This document shows, piece by piece, positions 47,227 through 57,729 of a stretch of 64,000 bases of DNA. Origin of the DNA: Bordetella parapertussis (lineage in GTDB: Bacteria; Pseudomonadota; Gammaproteobacteria; Burkholderiales; Burkholderiaceae_B); NCBI GenBank assembly GCA_945865935.1, contig CAMBFI010000005.1, forward strand, positions 101,641 to 165,640, in the 5' to 3' direction. The position numbers and the translations under genes were made by a program. The notes under the pieces were generated by a model. It was not told where the DNA came from, ran no database searches, and saw nothing but the letters and a program-made list of their open reading frames with translations. Numbering within the stretch: the stretch's first letter is position 1; every line of letters begins with the position of its first letter.

Positions 47227-48165
47227 ATGGAAATCATCATCCCCGGCTGTCTGGTACCGACCTCTGTCGCACCAGACCTGGCTGTAGAGCTAAAAAAACA
47301 TTGTCCGCGCTTAATTGACGTGCTGACACAGCGCGCTGCCGACGTGCTCCCCCTGCCCCCTGAGCAGACGGGCTGCACCCCACAAGAGGCCCTGCACCTG
47401 CGCAGGCTTGGGTACGAGGAGGCTGCACTCAACCTCGGCGCTGGGCTGGCGCCACTCGCAGCAGGTATCCACACCGGTCGCGAGCCAGTTTGGGTCGCAC
47501 AGTTATGTTCGGTTGTCGTGGGACGCGAGGGTGCACGCATGCTCGCACCCCACTCACTGCACATTGCGCAGCACGAAGCGGACGCCCTCTTTGAATCTGC
47601 CAGTATGTTGTGGTCCGGCTCAGAGATTTCAGCCTTGGCGCTGCAGACCAATCTTTGGCGGATTTGGCCAGGCCACGGCGCGCAGACGCCATCGATGAGC
47701 CCAGACGCGGTATCCCAAATGTCGCTCGCAGACTGGTGGCCCCAAGAGGCTAGTTTTAAGGCCTGGCGTCGTCTGCTCAACGAGATCCAGATGCTTTGGC
47801 ATACGCACCCAGTTAACGAGCAGCGCGCGCAGCGTGGTCTACCCCCTATTAACTCGCTCTGGCTCTATGGCGGCGCGGCGGGGTGGCGTCCCACGGCTGC
47901 CTCAGACCCGTTAGAAACAATCGACTTGCTGTCTGACGCATGCCTAGAAGGTGATTGGGCAGGATGGATTGCCCAGCTCCCGGCTGTAGACGGTTGTCTT
48001 GAAGTCACCTTGAAACGCGCAGAGGCAAAGGGCGCGTCACCCCTCATTACCCTGACAGGCCAACGCACGGCCGTGCGTTTGGCGCACCACACACCAAGCT
48101 GGTGGCAACACCTTGTACCTCGACGCAAGCACAACTGGACCGACTGGTGGAATCTCCAAAACTGA
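47227..48165 (+). CDS. RpfE-type conserved protein (phosphoglycerate-mutase-related)
   Basis: The 312-residue protein matches a conserved betaproteobacterial/xanthomonad family called RpfE type. The best motif is LWHTHPVNEQRAQRGLPPIN followed by SLWLYGGA near residue 216. WWPQEASFKAWRRLLNEIQM precedes it. Some members carry a phosphoglycerate-mutase-related label, but no catalytic Ser/metal motif of that enzyme is evident. Function is unknown. It lies directly before recJ in many relatives, and here recJ begins inside its 3' end. Confidence 0.75.
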   Translation: MEIIIPGCLVPTSVAPDLAVELKKHCPRLIDVLTQRAADVLPLPPEQTGCTPQEALHLRRLGYEEAALNLGAGLAPLAAGIHTGREPVWVAQLCSVVVGREGARMLAPHSLHIAQHEADALFESASMLWSGSEISALALQTNLWRIWPGHGAQTPSMSPDAVSQMSLADWWPQEASFKAWRRLLNEIQMLWHTHPVNEQRAQRGLPPINSLWLYGGAAGWRPTAASDPLETIDLLSDACLEGDWAGWIAQLPAVDGCLEVTLKRAEAKGASPLITLTGQRTAVRLAHHTPSWWQHLVPRRKHNWTDWWNLQN

Positions 48166-49856
48166 CGATTCGTCGCAGCAACGATGCGGCGGCACAACGA
48201 CTGGCAGGCTCGGGCCTACACCCACTGCTTGCACGGCTGTGGGCCGCGCGCGGCATCACGCAAGCCGATGATGTGCGTCTTGAATGGCCCGCCATGCTGC
48301 CACCCAAGACGCTGACGCAAAACGAATACGCAGCAGTGCTGCTAGCCGATGCCATCCAGGCCGGCAAACGCATGCTCATCGTCGCCGATTACGATTGCGA
48401 TGGAGCGACCGCGTGTGCGGTGGGCATACGCGCGCTGCGCGCCATGGGCGCCATCGTTGACTTTTTAGTGCCGAACCGTTTTGAGACAGGCTACGGTCTG
48501 TCAGAAGCCGTCGTCGACTTAGCACTCGTGCACAAAGCGGGTCGCCCTGATTTACTCATTACCGTGGATAACGGCATCGCCAGTGTGGAAGGCGTCGCCG
48601 CCGCAAACCGCCATGGACTGGGTGTGATCGTCACCGATCACCATCTGCCCGGGCAGACGCTCCCCGAGGCGCTTGCGATCGTGAACCCCAATCAACCGGG
48701 CTGCGACTTTCCCTCCAAGAATCTTGCGGGGGTCGGCGTCATTTTTTATTTAATGATCGCTCTGCGTGCTGAGCTCAGAAAGCGCGACGTCTTTACCCAA
48801 GCGGAGGCACCGAAGCTTGAAGGACTCGCTGATCTCGTCGCCCTCGGCACAGTCGCCGATGTCGTCAAGCTCGACTCCAACAATCGTCTGCTGGTGACAC
48901 GCGGCCTAGACCGGATGCGACGCGGGCTGATGCAACCCGGGATCCGTGCCCTCTTTGCCGTCAGCGCACGAGATCCCCAGGCTGCGAGTGGTTTTGATCT
49001 TGGCTTTGCTCTAGGCCCCCGCATCAACGCAGCGGGACGCTTAGCCGATATGGGCTTGGGCATACGCTGCCTCACCACCGACGACGACATGGAGGCGCTC
49101 GAACTCGCACGTGAGCTCGACACGATCAACCGTGAACGCCGCCAGATTGAAACCGTCATGAAAGAACAGGCCTTAAGCGCGACGGACTCCTTTGAGGCGG
49201 GTCATGTTGGCGCCTCAGTGTGCGTGATGCACCCCGAATGGCATCAAGGCGTCGTGGGACTCGTGGCGTCACGACTGAAAGACCGATTTTTTCGGCCCAC
49301 GCTGGCGTTTGCACCGGCCGGCGAAGATGAACTGCGGGGCTCCGGTCGCTCGATTCCTGATGTGCATCTGCGTGACGTTCTGGATCTAGTCTCAAAGCGC
49401 CATCCTGGACTAATCCGCAAGTTTGGCGGCCATGCCATGGCGGCGGGCCTGACCTTGGGACGAGACGATTTTGACCAGTTCGTCCCGGCGTTTGAACAAG
49501 CGGTGATCGAAATGACCGGTCGCAAGAGTTTTGAACCCGTGATTGAAACGGATGGCTCGCTCGAAACCGGCTACGCGAATGCGCAAGTCGCTGGTTTATT
49601 AGCCCAAGAGGTATGGGGCGCTGGCTTTGCCGCCCCGCTTTTTCTAGATGAGTTTCGGATTCGGAACCAGAAACTGGTCGGCGAGAAACACCTCAAACTC
49701 GTGCTCGAGCGCGGTTCGCAACGCTTTGATGCCATTTGGTTTGGACGCACAGACAGCCTGCCCGAGCGCATCCAGGCCGCCTATCGGCTCGAACAAAACG
49801 TCTGGAACGGCATGGTTTCCGTTCAACTCGTCCTAGAACACGCCCAGGCGCCGTAA
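48147..49856 (+). CDS. recJ: Single-stranded-DNA-specific exonuclease RecJ
   Basis: The 569-residue 5'-3' exonuclease has the DHH motifs: VADYDCDGATA near residue 75, VDNGIAS, VTDHHLPGQ near 158, NPNQPGCDFPSKNLAGVGV, and ALGTVADVVKL. DHHA1 follows with GGHAMAAGLTL near 430, and an OB-fold closes the protein. It acts in recombination repair and mismatch repair. The frame opens at a GTG at 48102; I prefer the GTG at 48147 (VESPKLTIRR), nearer the family start. Neither has a clear Shine-Dalgarno site. The overlap with rpfE is 19 bp or 64 bp respectively. Confidence 0.92.
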   Translation: MESPKLTIRRSNDAAAQRLAGSGLHPLLARLWAARGITQADDVRLEWPAMLPPKTLTQNEYAAVLLADAIQAGKRMLIVADYDCDGATACAVGIRALRAMGAIVDFLVPNRFETGYGLSEAVVDLALVHKAGRPDLLITVDNGIASVEGVAAANRHGLGVIVTDHHLPGQTLPEALAIVNPNQPGCDFPSKNLAGVGVIFYLMIALRAELRKRDVFTQAEAPKLEGLADLVALGTVADVVKLDSNNRLLVTRGLDRMRRGLMQPGIRALFAVSARDPQAASGFDLGFALGPRINAAGRLADMGLGIRCLTTDDDMEALELARELDTINRERRQIETVMKEQALSATDSFEAGHVGASVCVMHPEWHQGVVGLVASRLKDRFFRPTLAFAPAGEDELRGSGRSIPDVHLRDVLDLVSKRHPGLIRKFGGHAMAAGLTLGRDDFDQFVPAFEQAVIEMTGRKSFEPVIETDGSLETGYANAQVAGLLAQEVWGAGFAAPLFLDEFRIRNQKLVGEKHLKLVLERGSQRFDAIWFGRTDSLPERIQAAYRLEQNVWNGMVSVQLVLEHAQAP

Positions 49857-49926
49857 TCCCTTGCTGCGTCCGTTAAAATACCCCGTTCACTTAAACAAAT
49901 TTAGTTAAACAGCTGGAAGCATACGC

Positions 49927-51031
49927 ATGGAAGCCGAACGTCAGAACCAAATCGCCTCAAGACTCGCCGACTACAGTGCGCGCGAGTCTGCACTTCGGGG
50001 GTATCTTTGACTTCGATGTCAAAGCTGAACGTCTGCACGTCGTTAATGCCGAACTAGAAGAACCGAACGTCTGGAACGATCCAAAACGCGCCCAGGATCT
50101 TGGTCGCGAAAAAAAAAGTATTGAAGATGTTGTGACCACGCTAACGGCGTTGGCCCAATCCATCACCGACTCTCGCGAACTCTTTGAACTGGCCGCCGCG
50201 GACAACGACGATCCCACCTTAGAAGCCATTGAGGCCGACGCCGACGGTTTTCAAAGCACCCTCGAAGGGATGGAATTTCGCCGGATGTTTTCAAACCCGG
50301 CTGATCCACTGAACTGCTTTTTAGATATCCAGGCCGGCGCGGGCGGCACCGAAGCACAAGACTGGGCCTCAATGTTGCTCAGACAATACCTGCGCTATGC
50401 CGAACGCAAGGGGTTTAAAGCAGAGTTACTCGAAGAATCTGAAGGCGAAGTGGCCGGTATTAAATCAGCCACGATCAAGATCGAAGGCGAATACGCCTTC
50501 GGCTTTCTGCGCACAGAAAGTGGTGTCCATCGCCTGGTACGCAAAAGCCCGTTCGATTCCTCGGGCGGACGCCACACCTCTTTTGCGAGCGTCTTTGTGT
50601 ACCCAGAAGTCGACGACTCGATTGAGATCGATATCAATCCTGCCGACCTACGCATCGATACTTACCGGGCCAGTGGCGCGGGTGGACAGCACATCAACAA
50701 GACCGACTCGGCCGTACGTATTACGCACCTTCCGACCAATATCGTGGTTCAGTGCCAGAACGACCGTTCGCAGCACCGTAACCGCGCCGAGGCCATGCAA
50801 ATGCTGAAATCGCGTCTCTTTGAGCTTGAGATGCGCAATCGCATGGCCGAGCAACAGAAAATGGAAGACGCCAAGACCGATGTGGGCTGGGGTCATCAAA
50901 TCCGTTCCTATGTACTGGATCAGAGCCGTATTAAAGACCTGCGCACCAACGTTGAAATCTCCAACACACAAAAAGTGCTGGATGGCGATCTCGATCCCTT
51001 CATTCAAGCCAGCCTAAAGCAAGGAGTCTGA
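49927..51031 (+). CDS. prfB: Peptide chain release factor 2, programmed +1 frameshift
   Basis: The 367-residue RF2 is encoded in two frames, 49927-50007 and 50009-51031. The first part starts [20 protein letters not shown] and stops at UGA 50008-50010. Slippage there joins it to [20 protein letters not shown]. Domain 2 has the SPF anticodon-like tripeptide ([15 protein letters not shown]), and domain 3 the catalytic GGQ ([16 protein letters not shown]). It ends translation at UGA and UAA. In this organism it must compete with SelB at the fdoG UGA. Confidence 0.96.
49996..50011 (+). promoter_or_regulatory. RF2 autoregulatory frameshift site
   Basis: The GGGGG tract at 49997-50001 (internal Shine-Dalgarno-like) is followed three bases later by CTT TGA C (50005-50011). 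This is the classic slippery site: low RF2 favours a +1 shift from CUU to UUU and continued synthesis. Confidence 0.95.
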
Positions 51032-51035
51032 GCAC

Positions 51036-51782
51036 ATGACGACGATTACGATTATTACCGGTACGACACGTGGCCTGGGCGCCTCAATGGCAGAGCAACT
51101 GGCCACAGCAGGTCAGCACCTCGTGACGCTTTCGCGTAAAACCTCAGACGCACTTTCGGTGATCGCGACCAAGCACAGCACTACCCTGACCCAACTTAAT
51201 GTCGATTTGGGGGATGCAAGCGCGCTGGCGAAAGCGGCACTGACCCTCAAAGCATTAATTGCCGGACATGATCGCGTACGCTTTATTCATAACGCGGGTA
51301 TTGTTACCCCGATTGATCAAGCTGAGAACCTGAATGACTTAGCCGTGATCAATAACGCTTTCCAAGTCAACATCACCTCAGCGATCTACCTGACGGCTCA
51401 GGTGCTCGCAGCAAGCAACACCGCGAAAGATCGGCGCATACTGTTGATCTCTTCGGGTGCGGGGCGCAATGCCAGCTCGGGCTGGGGTGTGTACTGCGCC
51501 ACCAAAGCTGCGATGGATCGCTATGCGGAGGCTGTCAAGCTTGATCTGGGTGATCGCGCACGCATCACCTCCATGGCGCCAGGTGTGATCGATACCGACA
51601 TGCAAGTGACGATTCGCAGCACACCCAAAGAAGCACTACCCTCACTCGATCGCTTCGTAGGCTTTCATCAAAACAAACAACTTGGCGCGCCCGATGCGGT
51701 GGCAAGACGCATCCTGACTGCCCTCGAGAGCGACGGCTACGGCTCGACAACCATCGACGATATTCGTCAATACCCCGCCTAA
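51036..51782 (+). CDS. Short-chain dehydrogenase/reductase
   Basis: The 248-residue SDR has [15 protein letters not shown] (cofactor loop), the NAG motif HNAGIV, and the catalytic Ser and YxxxK in [20 protein letters not shown] near residues 140-155. The form [10 protein letters not shown] near 187 is common to sepiapterin/benzil-reductase-like SDRs. The substrate is unknown. GGAG of the prfB 3' end lies about 9 bases before its ATG, and only 4 bp separate the two genes. Confidence 0.85.
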   Translation: MTTITIITGTTRGLGASMAEQLATAGQHLVTLSRKTSDALSVIATKHSTTLTQLNVDLGDASALAKAALTLKALIAGHDRVRFIHNAGIVTPIDQAENLNDLAVINNAFQVNITSAIYLTAQVLAASNTAKDRRILLISSGAGRNASSGWGVYCATKAAMDRYAEAVKLDLGDRARITSMAPGVIDTDMQVTIRSTPKEALPSLDRFVGFHQNKQLGAPDAVARRILTALESDGYGSTTIDDIRQYPA

Positions 51783-51784
51783 TC

Positions 51785-53299
51785 ATGACTGATAACCAAA
51801 CCCCACAGCAAGACGAAAACCACCTGATCGCCGAACGCCGGAGCAAGCTTGCCGCCATCCGGGCGCGCGGCATTGCGTTTCCCAATGACTTCGTGCCAGC
51901 CGACCGCGCCGAGCCCTTACACCTTCGCTATGGCGAGCAGGATCAGGCCACCCTTGCTGCCGCCGCGCATCCCGCCAGCGTGGCTGGGCGGATGATGCTC
52001 AAGCGCGTGATGGGCAAAGCGAGTTTTGCAACACTGCAAGACAGCACCGGGCGCATTCAGATTTATCTGGATCGTAATTCTTTGGGTGAAGAGAACTACG
52101 ACGACTTCAAACAGTGGGATATCGGCGACATCATCGCCATTACCGGTCAAGTCTTCAAAACCAATAAAGGTGAACTGTCGATTCACGCGGCGACAGCACG
52201 TGTGCTCGCCAAGTCGCTGCGCCCCTTACCCGATAAGTTCCACGGGATCTCCGACCAAGAGTTGCGCTACCGTCAACGCTATGTTGACCTGATCATGACT
52301 GAGCAAACGCGCCAAACCTTTGCGGCGCGCAGCAAAGCCATCAGTGCGATCCGCCAAACCATGGTGGATGCGGGCTTCCTGGAAGTTGAAACTCCGATGT
52401 TGCACGGCATACCAGGCGGCGCAGCGGCGAAGCCCTTTATTACGCACCACAACGCGCTCGACATGGAAATGTTTTTGCGCATTGCGCCAGAGCTTTACTT
52501 AAAGCGCTTGGTGGTCGGTGGCTTTGAACGTGTCTTTGAAATCAATCGGAACTTTCGTAACGAAGGTGTGAGCCCCCGTCACAATCCAGAATTTACGATG
52601 ATGGAGTTCTACGCGGCCTACACAGATTACCAGTGGCTCATGGACTTCACGGAACAGATTATTCGTGCGGCTGCCATGCACGCTTGCGGCACAGCCACCC
52701 TCACCTATCAAGGTCGCGAGCTTGATCTCTCTAAACCTTTCCATCGCCGCACCATCGTTCAGTCGATTCTTGAGCACGCACCACAATTTACCGAAGCACA
52801 ACTTGGCGATATCGACGTTGTGCGCACTGAGCTCAAAAAGCGCGGTGTCGATGTTAATGCACCAAACCTGGCACGTGCGGGCTTAGGTGCGTTGCAACTC
52901 GCGCTATTTGAAGAAACGGCGGAGTCGCAGCTTTGGGAACCAACCTACATCATCGACTACCCTATTGAGGTCTCACCCCTCGCGCGCGAATCTGATACAC
53001 GCCCTGGCATTACCGAACGTTACGAACTGTTCATCACGGGTCGTGAAATCGCCAACGGCTTCTCTGAGCTCAATGACCCAGAAGATCAAGCCGCGCGTTT
53101 CCATGCACAAGTGCAAGCGAAAGATGCAGGTGACGAAGAAGCGATGTATTACGACGCCGACTATATTCGTGCACTCGAATACGGCCTACCCCCGACAGGT
53201 GGGTGCGGCATTGGCATTGATCGTTTAGTGATGTTGCTGACCGATAGCCCAAGCATTCGCGATGTGATTTTGTTCCCACATCTGCGCAAAGAAGACTAA
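51785..53299 (+). CDS. lysS: Lysyl-tRNA synthetase (class II)
   Basis: The 504-residue enzyme has an N-terminal OB-fold anticodon domain ([20 protein letters not shown]) and a class II catalytic core. Motif 1 includes [16 protein letters not shown], motif 2 is [20 protein letters not shown], and motif 3 is [19 protein letters not shown] near residue 465. It charges tRNA-Lys. It starts 2 bp after the SDR stop, with no clear Shine-Dalgarno site, and is probably translated by coupling. prfB-lysS neighbourhood is common in proteobacteria; here an SDR is inserted. Confidence 0.97.
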   Translation: MTDNQTPQQDENHLIAERRSKLAAIRARGIAFPNDFVPADRAEPLHLRYGEQDQATLAAAAHPASVAGRMMLKRVMGKASFATLQDSTGRIQIYLDRNSLGEENYDDFKQWDIGDIIAITGQVFKTNKGELSIHAATARVLAKSLRPLPDKFHGISDQELRYRQRYVDLIMTEQTRQTFAARSKAISAIRQTMVDAGFLEVETPMLHGIPGGAAAKPFITHHNALDMEMFLRIAPELYLKRLVVGGFERVFEINRNFRNEGVSPRHNPEFTMMEFYAAYTDYQWLMDFTEQIIRAAAMHACGTATLTYQGRELDLSKPFHRRTIVQSILEHAPQFTEAQLGDIDVVRTELKKRGVDVNAPNLARAGLGALQLALFEETAESQLWEPTYIIDYPIEVSPLARESDTRPGITERYELFITGREIANGFSELNDPEDQAARFHAQVQAKDAGDEEAMYYDADYIRALEYGLPPTGGCGIGIDRLVMLLTDSPSIRDVILFPHLRKED

Positions 53300-53312
53300 A
53301 CGCGGGGAGCAA

Positions 53313-53338
53313 ACGCGCGGGCTAACAGGCACGCGCGT
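53313..53338. terminator. Possible hairpin between lysS and hyi
   Basis: ACGCGCG (53313-53319) pairs with CGCGCGT (53332-53338) in the 48 bp between convergent stop codons. No T-run follows on either strand, so terminator function is uncertain. Confidence 0.35.
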
Positions 53339-53347
53339 CGCGGTTTA

Positions 53348-54124
53348 TCAGGACTGATAGGGCTTGAGCCACTTCAAGCCTTCTTCTACGGTTGTGCGGG
53401 GACGGTACTCACACCCTATCCAGCCCTTGTACCCAAGCGCTGCAATGCGTTCAAACACGGCGGGGTACGCGATCTCACCCTCGTCGGGCTCATTGCGTGT
53501 CGGAACGGCTGCGATCTGGATATGACCGATATGCGGCATGTACTGACCGAGTTTTGTCAGGATATCGCCTTCAGACACACCCACATGGTAGACGTCAAAC
53601 ATCAGTTTGATGTTGTCGCGTCCGCAGACTTCGCGGATGGCATTTGAATCTGCCTGACGCGAGTAAAAGTAACCAGGCTTATCGCGCTGGTTGATCGCTT
53701 CTAGCAGCAAGGTAATGCCGTGTGGGGCAGCGACGTCCGCTGCCCATTGCAAGTTCGCAATAAACGTCTTGCGTGCTCCGGGCTCCATCTGCGCGCTCGC
53801 CAAGCCAGGCATCACATGAATCGCTGGAGCACCGCTACCTACACACCACTGCAAGGATTGATCAAAGGCCTTTTTGAAATCCGCTTCGCGTCCAGGCAAG
53901 GCGCCCAGACCGGATTCACCAATACTGGCATCCCCCACCGGGGTGTTCACTGCCAGCAAGGTTAGGTTCAAGCGTTTGACCGCAGCGCGGACCTCTTGGG
54001 CTGGCGTGTCATAGGGCCACTGCAGCTCGATCGCTTTAAAACCATTTTTTGCAGCGCGCTCAATACGCTCGAGCAAAGGGAGTTGCGACCACAAAAAACC
54101 TAGGTTTGCAGAGAATCTGACCAT
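53348..54124 (-). CDS. hyi: Hydroxypyruvate isomerase-like TIM-barrel protein
   Basis: The 258-residue protein matches the Hyi family: MVRFSANLGFLWSQLPLLER, KAIELQWPYD, LLEAINQRDKPGYFYSRQAD, MFDVYHVGVSEGD, HIGHIQIAAVPTRNEPDEGE cut at family blocks, and WIGCEYRPRTTVEEGLKW. Glu and His metal ligands are in place. Hyi interconverts hydroxypyruvate and tartronate semialdehyde, though OtnI-like members act on oxo-tetronates. The ATG at 54124 gives the right N-terminus; the frame opens at 54193. It follows the aldolase by 16 bp. Confidence 0.85.
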   Translation of the reverse strand: MVRFSANLGFLWSQLPLLERIERAAKNGFKAIELQWPYDTPAQEVRAAVKRLNLTLLAVNTPVGDASIGESGLGALPGREADFKKAFDQSLQWCVGSGAPAIHVMPGLASAQMEPGARKTFIANLQWAADVAAPHGITLLLEAINQRDKPGYFYSRQADSNAIREVCGRDNIKLMFDVYHVGVSEGDILTKLGQYMPHIGHIQIAAVPTRNEPDEGEIAYPAVFERIAALGYKGWIGCEYRPRTTVEEGLKWLKPYQS

Positions 54125-54140
54125 TTGTAGCCGCCTGTAT

Positions 54141-54932
54141 TCAATAACCGGTTTTAGATGCTGTCGGCGCTTTCGCACCACGCGCGGTTGCAACCGCCGC
54201 CTTTGCAGCTGCAGCCATCAAGGCGGCCTCGTTACCCGGCGTCACCATCTGAAAACCCTGGCTCACGCGCATAGCAGCCGCTTCGCCTGAGGAACAGAAA
54301 ATTCCAGCAATCTTGCCATGGGCAATCGCACGCTCACGGATATGGGCAACCGCCTGAATCACCACCGGATCATCTGACTCGGACTTTGGCACCGAGCCTA
54401 AGGCCAATGCGAGATCGTTAGGGCCGATGTAGATGCCATCCAAGCCTTCCATCGCCAAAATCTTGTCGAGGTTATCCAATCCCGCTTGCGTCTCGATCAT
54501 GCCGAGCGTCAACATTTCTTTATCGGCCTGGGGGTAGTAATCCGCACCGGCGTATAACAAAGCACGCGCAGGACCAAAAGAACGTTGTCCGAGCGGTGGG
54601 TAACGACACGACGACACAAAGCTTGCCGCGTCATCCACCGTCGAGATCATGGGGCAAATAATGCCGTAGGCACCGCTGTCGAGTAAGCGCATGATTTGCG
54701 CTGGGTCGTTCCAGGGCACGCGTGCCAAAGGAATCGTTGGCGTGGCGGACAACGCTTGAAACATCGGTAAGGCGGCATCAATGCCAATCATGCCGTGCTG
54801 GAGATCCACCGTCACCGAATCAAAGCCCGCGTGACCGATGACTTCAGCTGAATAAGAAGAAGGAATGGCGAGCCAACCGTTGATCACGGGCTGCCCAGCG
54901 GCAATCTTTTGACGAATCGAATTTTCTCTCAT
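54141..54932 (-). CDS. HpcH/HpaI-family class II aldolase
   Basis: The 263-residue protein belongs to the HpcH/HpaI aldolase family: NGWLAIPSSYSAEVIGHAGF, VTVDLQHGMI, LARVPWNDPAQIMRLLDSGA, GIICPMISTVDDA, MIETQAGLDN with the metal-binding Glu, and GLDGIYIGPNDLALALG. Substrates of relatives are 2-keto-3-deoxy sugar acids or similar pyruvate aldols. DLQHG in place of the DGEH of HpaI/GarL means its substrate is open. GGAG lies 5 bases before the ATG at 54932. It is 33 bp after fdx in the isc transcription direction. Confidence 0.85.
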   Translation of the reverse strand: MRENSIRQKIAAGQPVINGWLAIPSSYSAEVIGHAGFDSVTVDLQHGMIGIDAALPMFQALSATPTIPLARVPWNDPAQIMRLLDSGAYGIICPMISTVDDAASFVSSCRYPPLGQRSFGPARALLYAGADYYPQADKEMLTLGMIETQAGLDNLDKILAMEGLDGIYIGPNDLALALGSVPKSESDDPVVIQAVAHIRERAIAHGKIAGIFCSSGEAAAMRVSQGFQMVTPGNEAALMAAAAKAAVATARGAKAPTASKTGY

Positions 54933-54965
54933 GTTGTCTCCGACCACATTTGTTAAAGGGTCATT

Positions 54966-55307
54966 CTAATGGTTTTCTTTGGCGTGATTGATCGTGTAGC
55001 GTGGGATCTCAATTACCAGATCCGCTTGTGCAACCTTGGCCTGACAAGCCAAACGTGAGGTTGTTGACAAACCCCAGGCGCGATCGAGCAGATCTTCTTC
55101 AGAGTCGGTCGCTTCAGCCAAGGAACCGAAGCCTTCTTTGACCAATACATGGCAGGTAGTACACGCACACGACAATTCGCAAGCGTGCTCGAGTTCAATA
55201 TGGTTGTTTAACAGGACCCGACAAATCGACTCGCCAACGGGCGCGTCTTGAATGACCGAACCGTTCGGACAAACATCAGGATGGGGTAGAACTGTAATCT
55301 TTGGCAT
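54966..55307 (-). CDS. fdx: Isc-type [2Fe-2S] ferredoxin
   Basis: The 113-residue protein has the adrenodoxin-like Cys pattern CELSCACTTCHV with a fourth Cys in SRLACQAKV. The acidic patch EATDSEEDLLDRAWGLS is typical of the Isc ferredoxin, which donates electrons to IscS/IscU. It follows hscA by 57 bp. No iscX follows; an aldolase gene does. Confidence 0.95.
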   Translation of the reverse strand: MPKITVLPHPDVCPNGSVIQDAPVGESICRVLLNNHIELEHACELSCACTTCHVLVKEGFGSLAEATDSEEDLLDRAWGLSTTSRLACQAKVAQADLVIEIPRYTINHAKENH

Positions 55308-55364
55308 ACGAGGTCCGTGCTTATGAATGAACGTGCGATTGATATTCGCGTGAATTGAATTCGA

Positions 55365-57221
55365 TTAGAGCGAGTCGAGCGATTTTCCGGTCAAGGCGGC
55401 ACGAATACTGCGATCCATGCGCTTGGCCGCAAAGTCATCGGTCGCATCCGAGAGCGCTTTGGTGGCAAGACGCATTTTTTCAACATCGTCACCGTTCGCC
55501 GTCTCAAGCGTGGACTGCAATTGCTGGGCAATGCGTGTTTGGTCCGCTGCACTCAGCAAATCAGAATCGCTTGCCAAGGCAGCACGCACAGATTCAATCA
55601 ACTGTTGCGCATCGACTTGCTGCTCTTTGAGCATTCGCATCTGCGCATCGTAATCTGCCTGTTTTAACCCTTCGGTCAACATGCGAGCCACTTCGTCATC
55701 ACTCAACCCGTAGGAAGGCTTGACCGTAACAGACGCCTCTACTCCCGAGCCGAGCTCGCGCGCCGTCACACTCAACAAACCGTCGGCATCGACTTGAAAC
55801 GTCACACGAATTTTGGCGGAGCCCGCCACCATCGGCGGAAACCCACGCAGCTCAAATCTTGCGAGCGAGCGACAGTCTGCGACGAGATCGCGTTCACCTT
55901 GCACAACGTGCACCGCCAAGGCGGTCTGCCCGTCTTTAAAGGTTGTAAATTCTTGCGCACGCGCCACCGGAATGGTGCTGTTGCGCGGAATGATGTGCTC
56001 CACCAACCCACCCATGGTCTCAAGACCCAGCGTGAGCGGTGTCACGTCCAATAGCAGCCAGTCTTCGCCTGGATTACGGTTACCTGCAAGCAAATTAGCC
56101 TGCAAGGCAGCACCCAAGGCGACAACCTCGTCTGGGTTCAAATCCGTTAAGGGCGCTGAACCAAAGAAAGCACCCACGGACTGACGCACGATAGGCATGC
56201 GCGTCGCACCACCCACCATCACAACGCCCTTTATATCCTTGATAGATAACGACGCATCTTTGAGAGCCTGTCGTGCACAGTCTAGCGTGCGATCAATCAA
56301 ACCAGAGGCCATCGCTTCGAAAGCTTGACGTGTTAACGACAGTGCAAGCGTGGTCGAACCGAGTGTCACATTTACCGTGAAGTCAGCGTGATCTGTGAGG
56401 CCCTCACGCAAGACACGCGCCGCACTTAACATTGCGCGACGTGACGCAGGGGTCAAATCGTTCAAACACAGTGTCCGTATGAAATACGCCACGAGCAGGG
56501 CATCAAAATCATCACCACCCAAGCGGGTATCACCACCGGTTGCGATCACCTCAAAGACGCCACGCGTTAAACGCAGCAGAGATAAGTCAAAGGTGCCGCC
56601 GCCTAAGTCATAAACTGCATAGACACCTTCAGAGCCGTGATCCAAGCCGTAGGCAATCGCTGCGGCCGTGGGCTCGTTGAGCAAACGCAGAACGTTCAAA
56701 CCAGCTAGCCGTGCGGCATCGCGCGTGGCCTGACGCTGCGCATCATCAAAATAGGCTGGCACCGTGATCACCGCACCGACCAACGAGTCGCCAAGCGTTC
56801 CCTCGGCAAGAAATTTCAGCTTATCTAAGATTCGTGCCGCGACTTCCACCGGGGACACCGTTGCATGCGTCGTTTGAATCCGCAGGCTTTGTCCGTCTGG
56901 GACAAACACATACGGTACATCCGACGCGGCAGCCTCGGCGTGGGATCTTCCCATAAAGCGCTTAATCGACACCAAGGTATCAAGAGGATGCGCGCCCTGA
57001 TAGGCCAACGCATCGACACCTACTGCAACACGATCGGGCGCTTCAAAATAAACGGCTGAAGGCACGAGCATCCGCCCCTGCTCGTCAGGCAATACTTCAG
57101 GTACGCTGCTACGCACGGCCGCAACTAAGGAATGGGTGGTACCGAGGTCAATCCCGACGGCTAAGCGTCGTTGATGAGGAGCTGGCGATTCGCCCGGCTC
57201 AGAGATCTGCAATAACGCCAT
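55365..57221 (-). CDS. hscA: Fe-S cluster chaperone HscA (Hsp70 type)
   Basis: The 618-residue Hsp70 has [16 protein letters not shown] in its ATPase domain, [32 protein letters not shown] and [15 protein letters not shown]. The substrate domain starts near residue 395 and binds the LPPVK motif of IscU. It transfers Fe-S clusters from IscU to acceptors. The start overlaps hscB by 23 bp, as expected in this operon. Confidence 0.96.
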   Translation of the reverse strand: MALLQISEPGESPAPHQRRLAVGIDLGTTHSLVAAVRSSVPEVLPDEQGRMLVPSAVYFEAPDRVAVGVDALAYQGAHPLDTLVSIKRFMGRSHAEAAASDVPYVFVPDGQSLRIQTTHATVSPVEVAARILDKLKFLAEGTLGDSLVGAVITVPAYFDDAQRQATRDAARLAGLNVLRLLNEPTAAAIAYGLDHGSEGVYAVYDLGGGTFDLSLLRLTRGVFEVIATGGDTRLGGDDFDALLVAYFIRTLCLNDLTPASRRAMLSAARVLREGLTDHADFTVNVTLGSTTLALSLTRQAFEAMASGLIDRTLDCARQALKDASLSIKDIKGVVMVGGATRMPIVRQSVGAFFGSAPLTDLNPDEVVALGAALQANLLAGNRNPGEDWLLLDVTPLTLGLETMGGLVEHIIPRNSTIPVARAQEFTTFKDGQTALAVHVVQGERDLVADCRSLARFELRGFPPMVAGSAKIRVTFQVDADGLLSVTARELGSGVEASVTVKPSYGLSDDEVARMLTEGLKQADYDAQMRMLKEQQVDAQQLIESVRAALASDSDLLSAADQTRIAQQLQSTLETANGDDVEKMRLATKALSDATDDFAAKRMDRSIRAALTGKSLDSL

Positions 57222-57723
57222 GTGTCTGCTTCAGTTGCGCAATAAGTTTGTCTAAAAACATCCATTCCCGCACACGCGCGGCAGCCTGTTCGAACTGATT
57301 GTTCGCAAACAAATCCGTCAAGGTTTGCACGAACTCGATACGTGCCGCATCGAATTCCTGGGCGAGTGCTTGGTAGGCTGGTTGGTTAGGGTGCGCCATC
57401 AACTCGTCAAGGGCTTCGTGCCATTCCATTTGCTGCATCAGAAAAGCAGGTGCCATCGTGGTATTGGTTTCTGTTTGTAAATCAACGCCGCCGAGTTCGC
57501 ATAAGTAACGGGCCCGAGACAAGGGGTTCTTCAAGACCCGCCACGCCTCATTGGCCTGCGTGCTCCATTGCAAGGCCACGCGTTTTTCTGCAGCAGAACC
57601 CGAGGCAAACCGATCGGGATGCACGGCTGTCACTACGCGCTTCCAAGCGGCTTCTAGCACCTGTGGATCAATCGTGAACGCCCGTGGCAAGCCAAACAGC
57701 GAAAAGTGATCCGTTGCGTTCAC
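57199..57723 (-). CDS. hscB: Co-chaperone HscB (J-domain)
   Basis: The 174-residue protein has an N-terminal J-domain ([15 protein letters not shown], the HPD motif in [12 protein letters not shown] near residue 36) and a C-terminal three-helix domain with [11 protein letters not shown] that binds IscU. It stimulates HscA ATPase. It lies between iscA (6 bp) and hscA (23 bp overlap). Confidence 0.95.
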   Translation of the reverse strand: MNATDHFSLFGLPRAFTIDPQVLEAAWKRVVTAVHPDRFASGSAAEKRVALQWSTQANEAWRVLKNPLSRARYLCELGGVDLQTETNTTMAPAFLMQQMEWHEALDELMAHPNQPAYQALAQEFDAARIEFVQTLTDLFANNQFEQAAARVREWMFLDKLIAQLKQTHGVIADL

Positions 57724-57729
57724 GACTGG

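Noticed and set aside
49927..50010. prfB as a broken gene with an early stop
   Set aside because: The UGA is in the standard RF2 +1 frameshift site with an internal Shine-Dalgarno-like tract.
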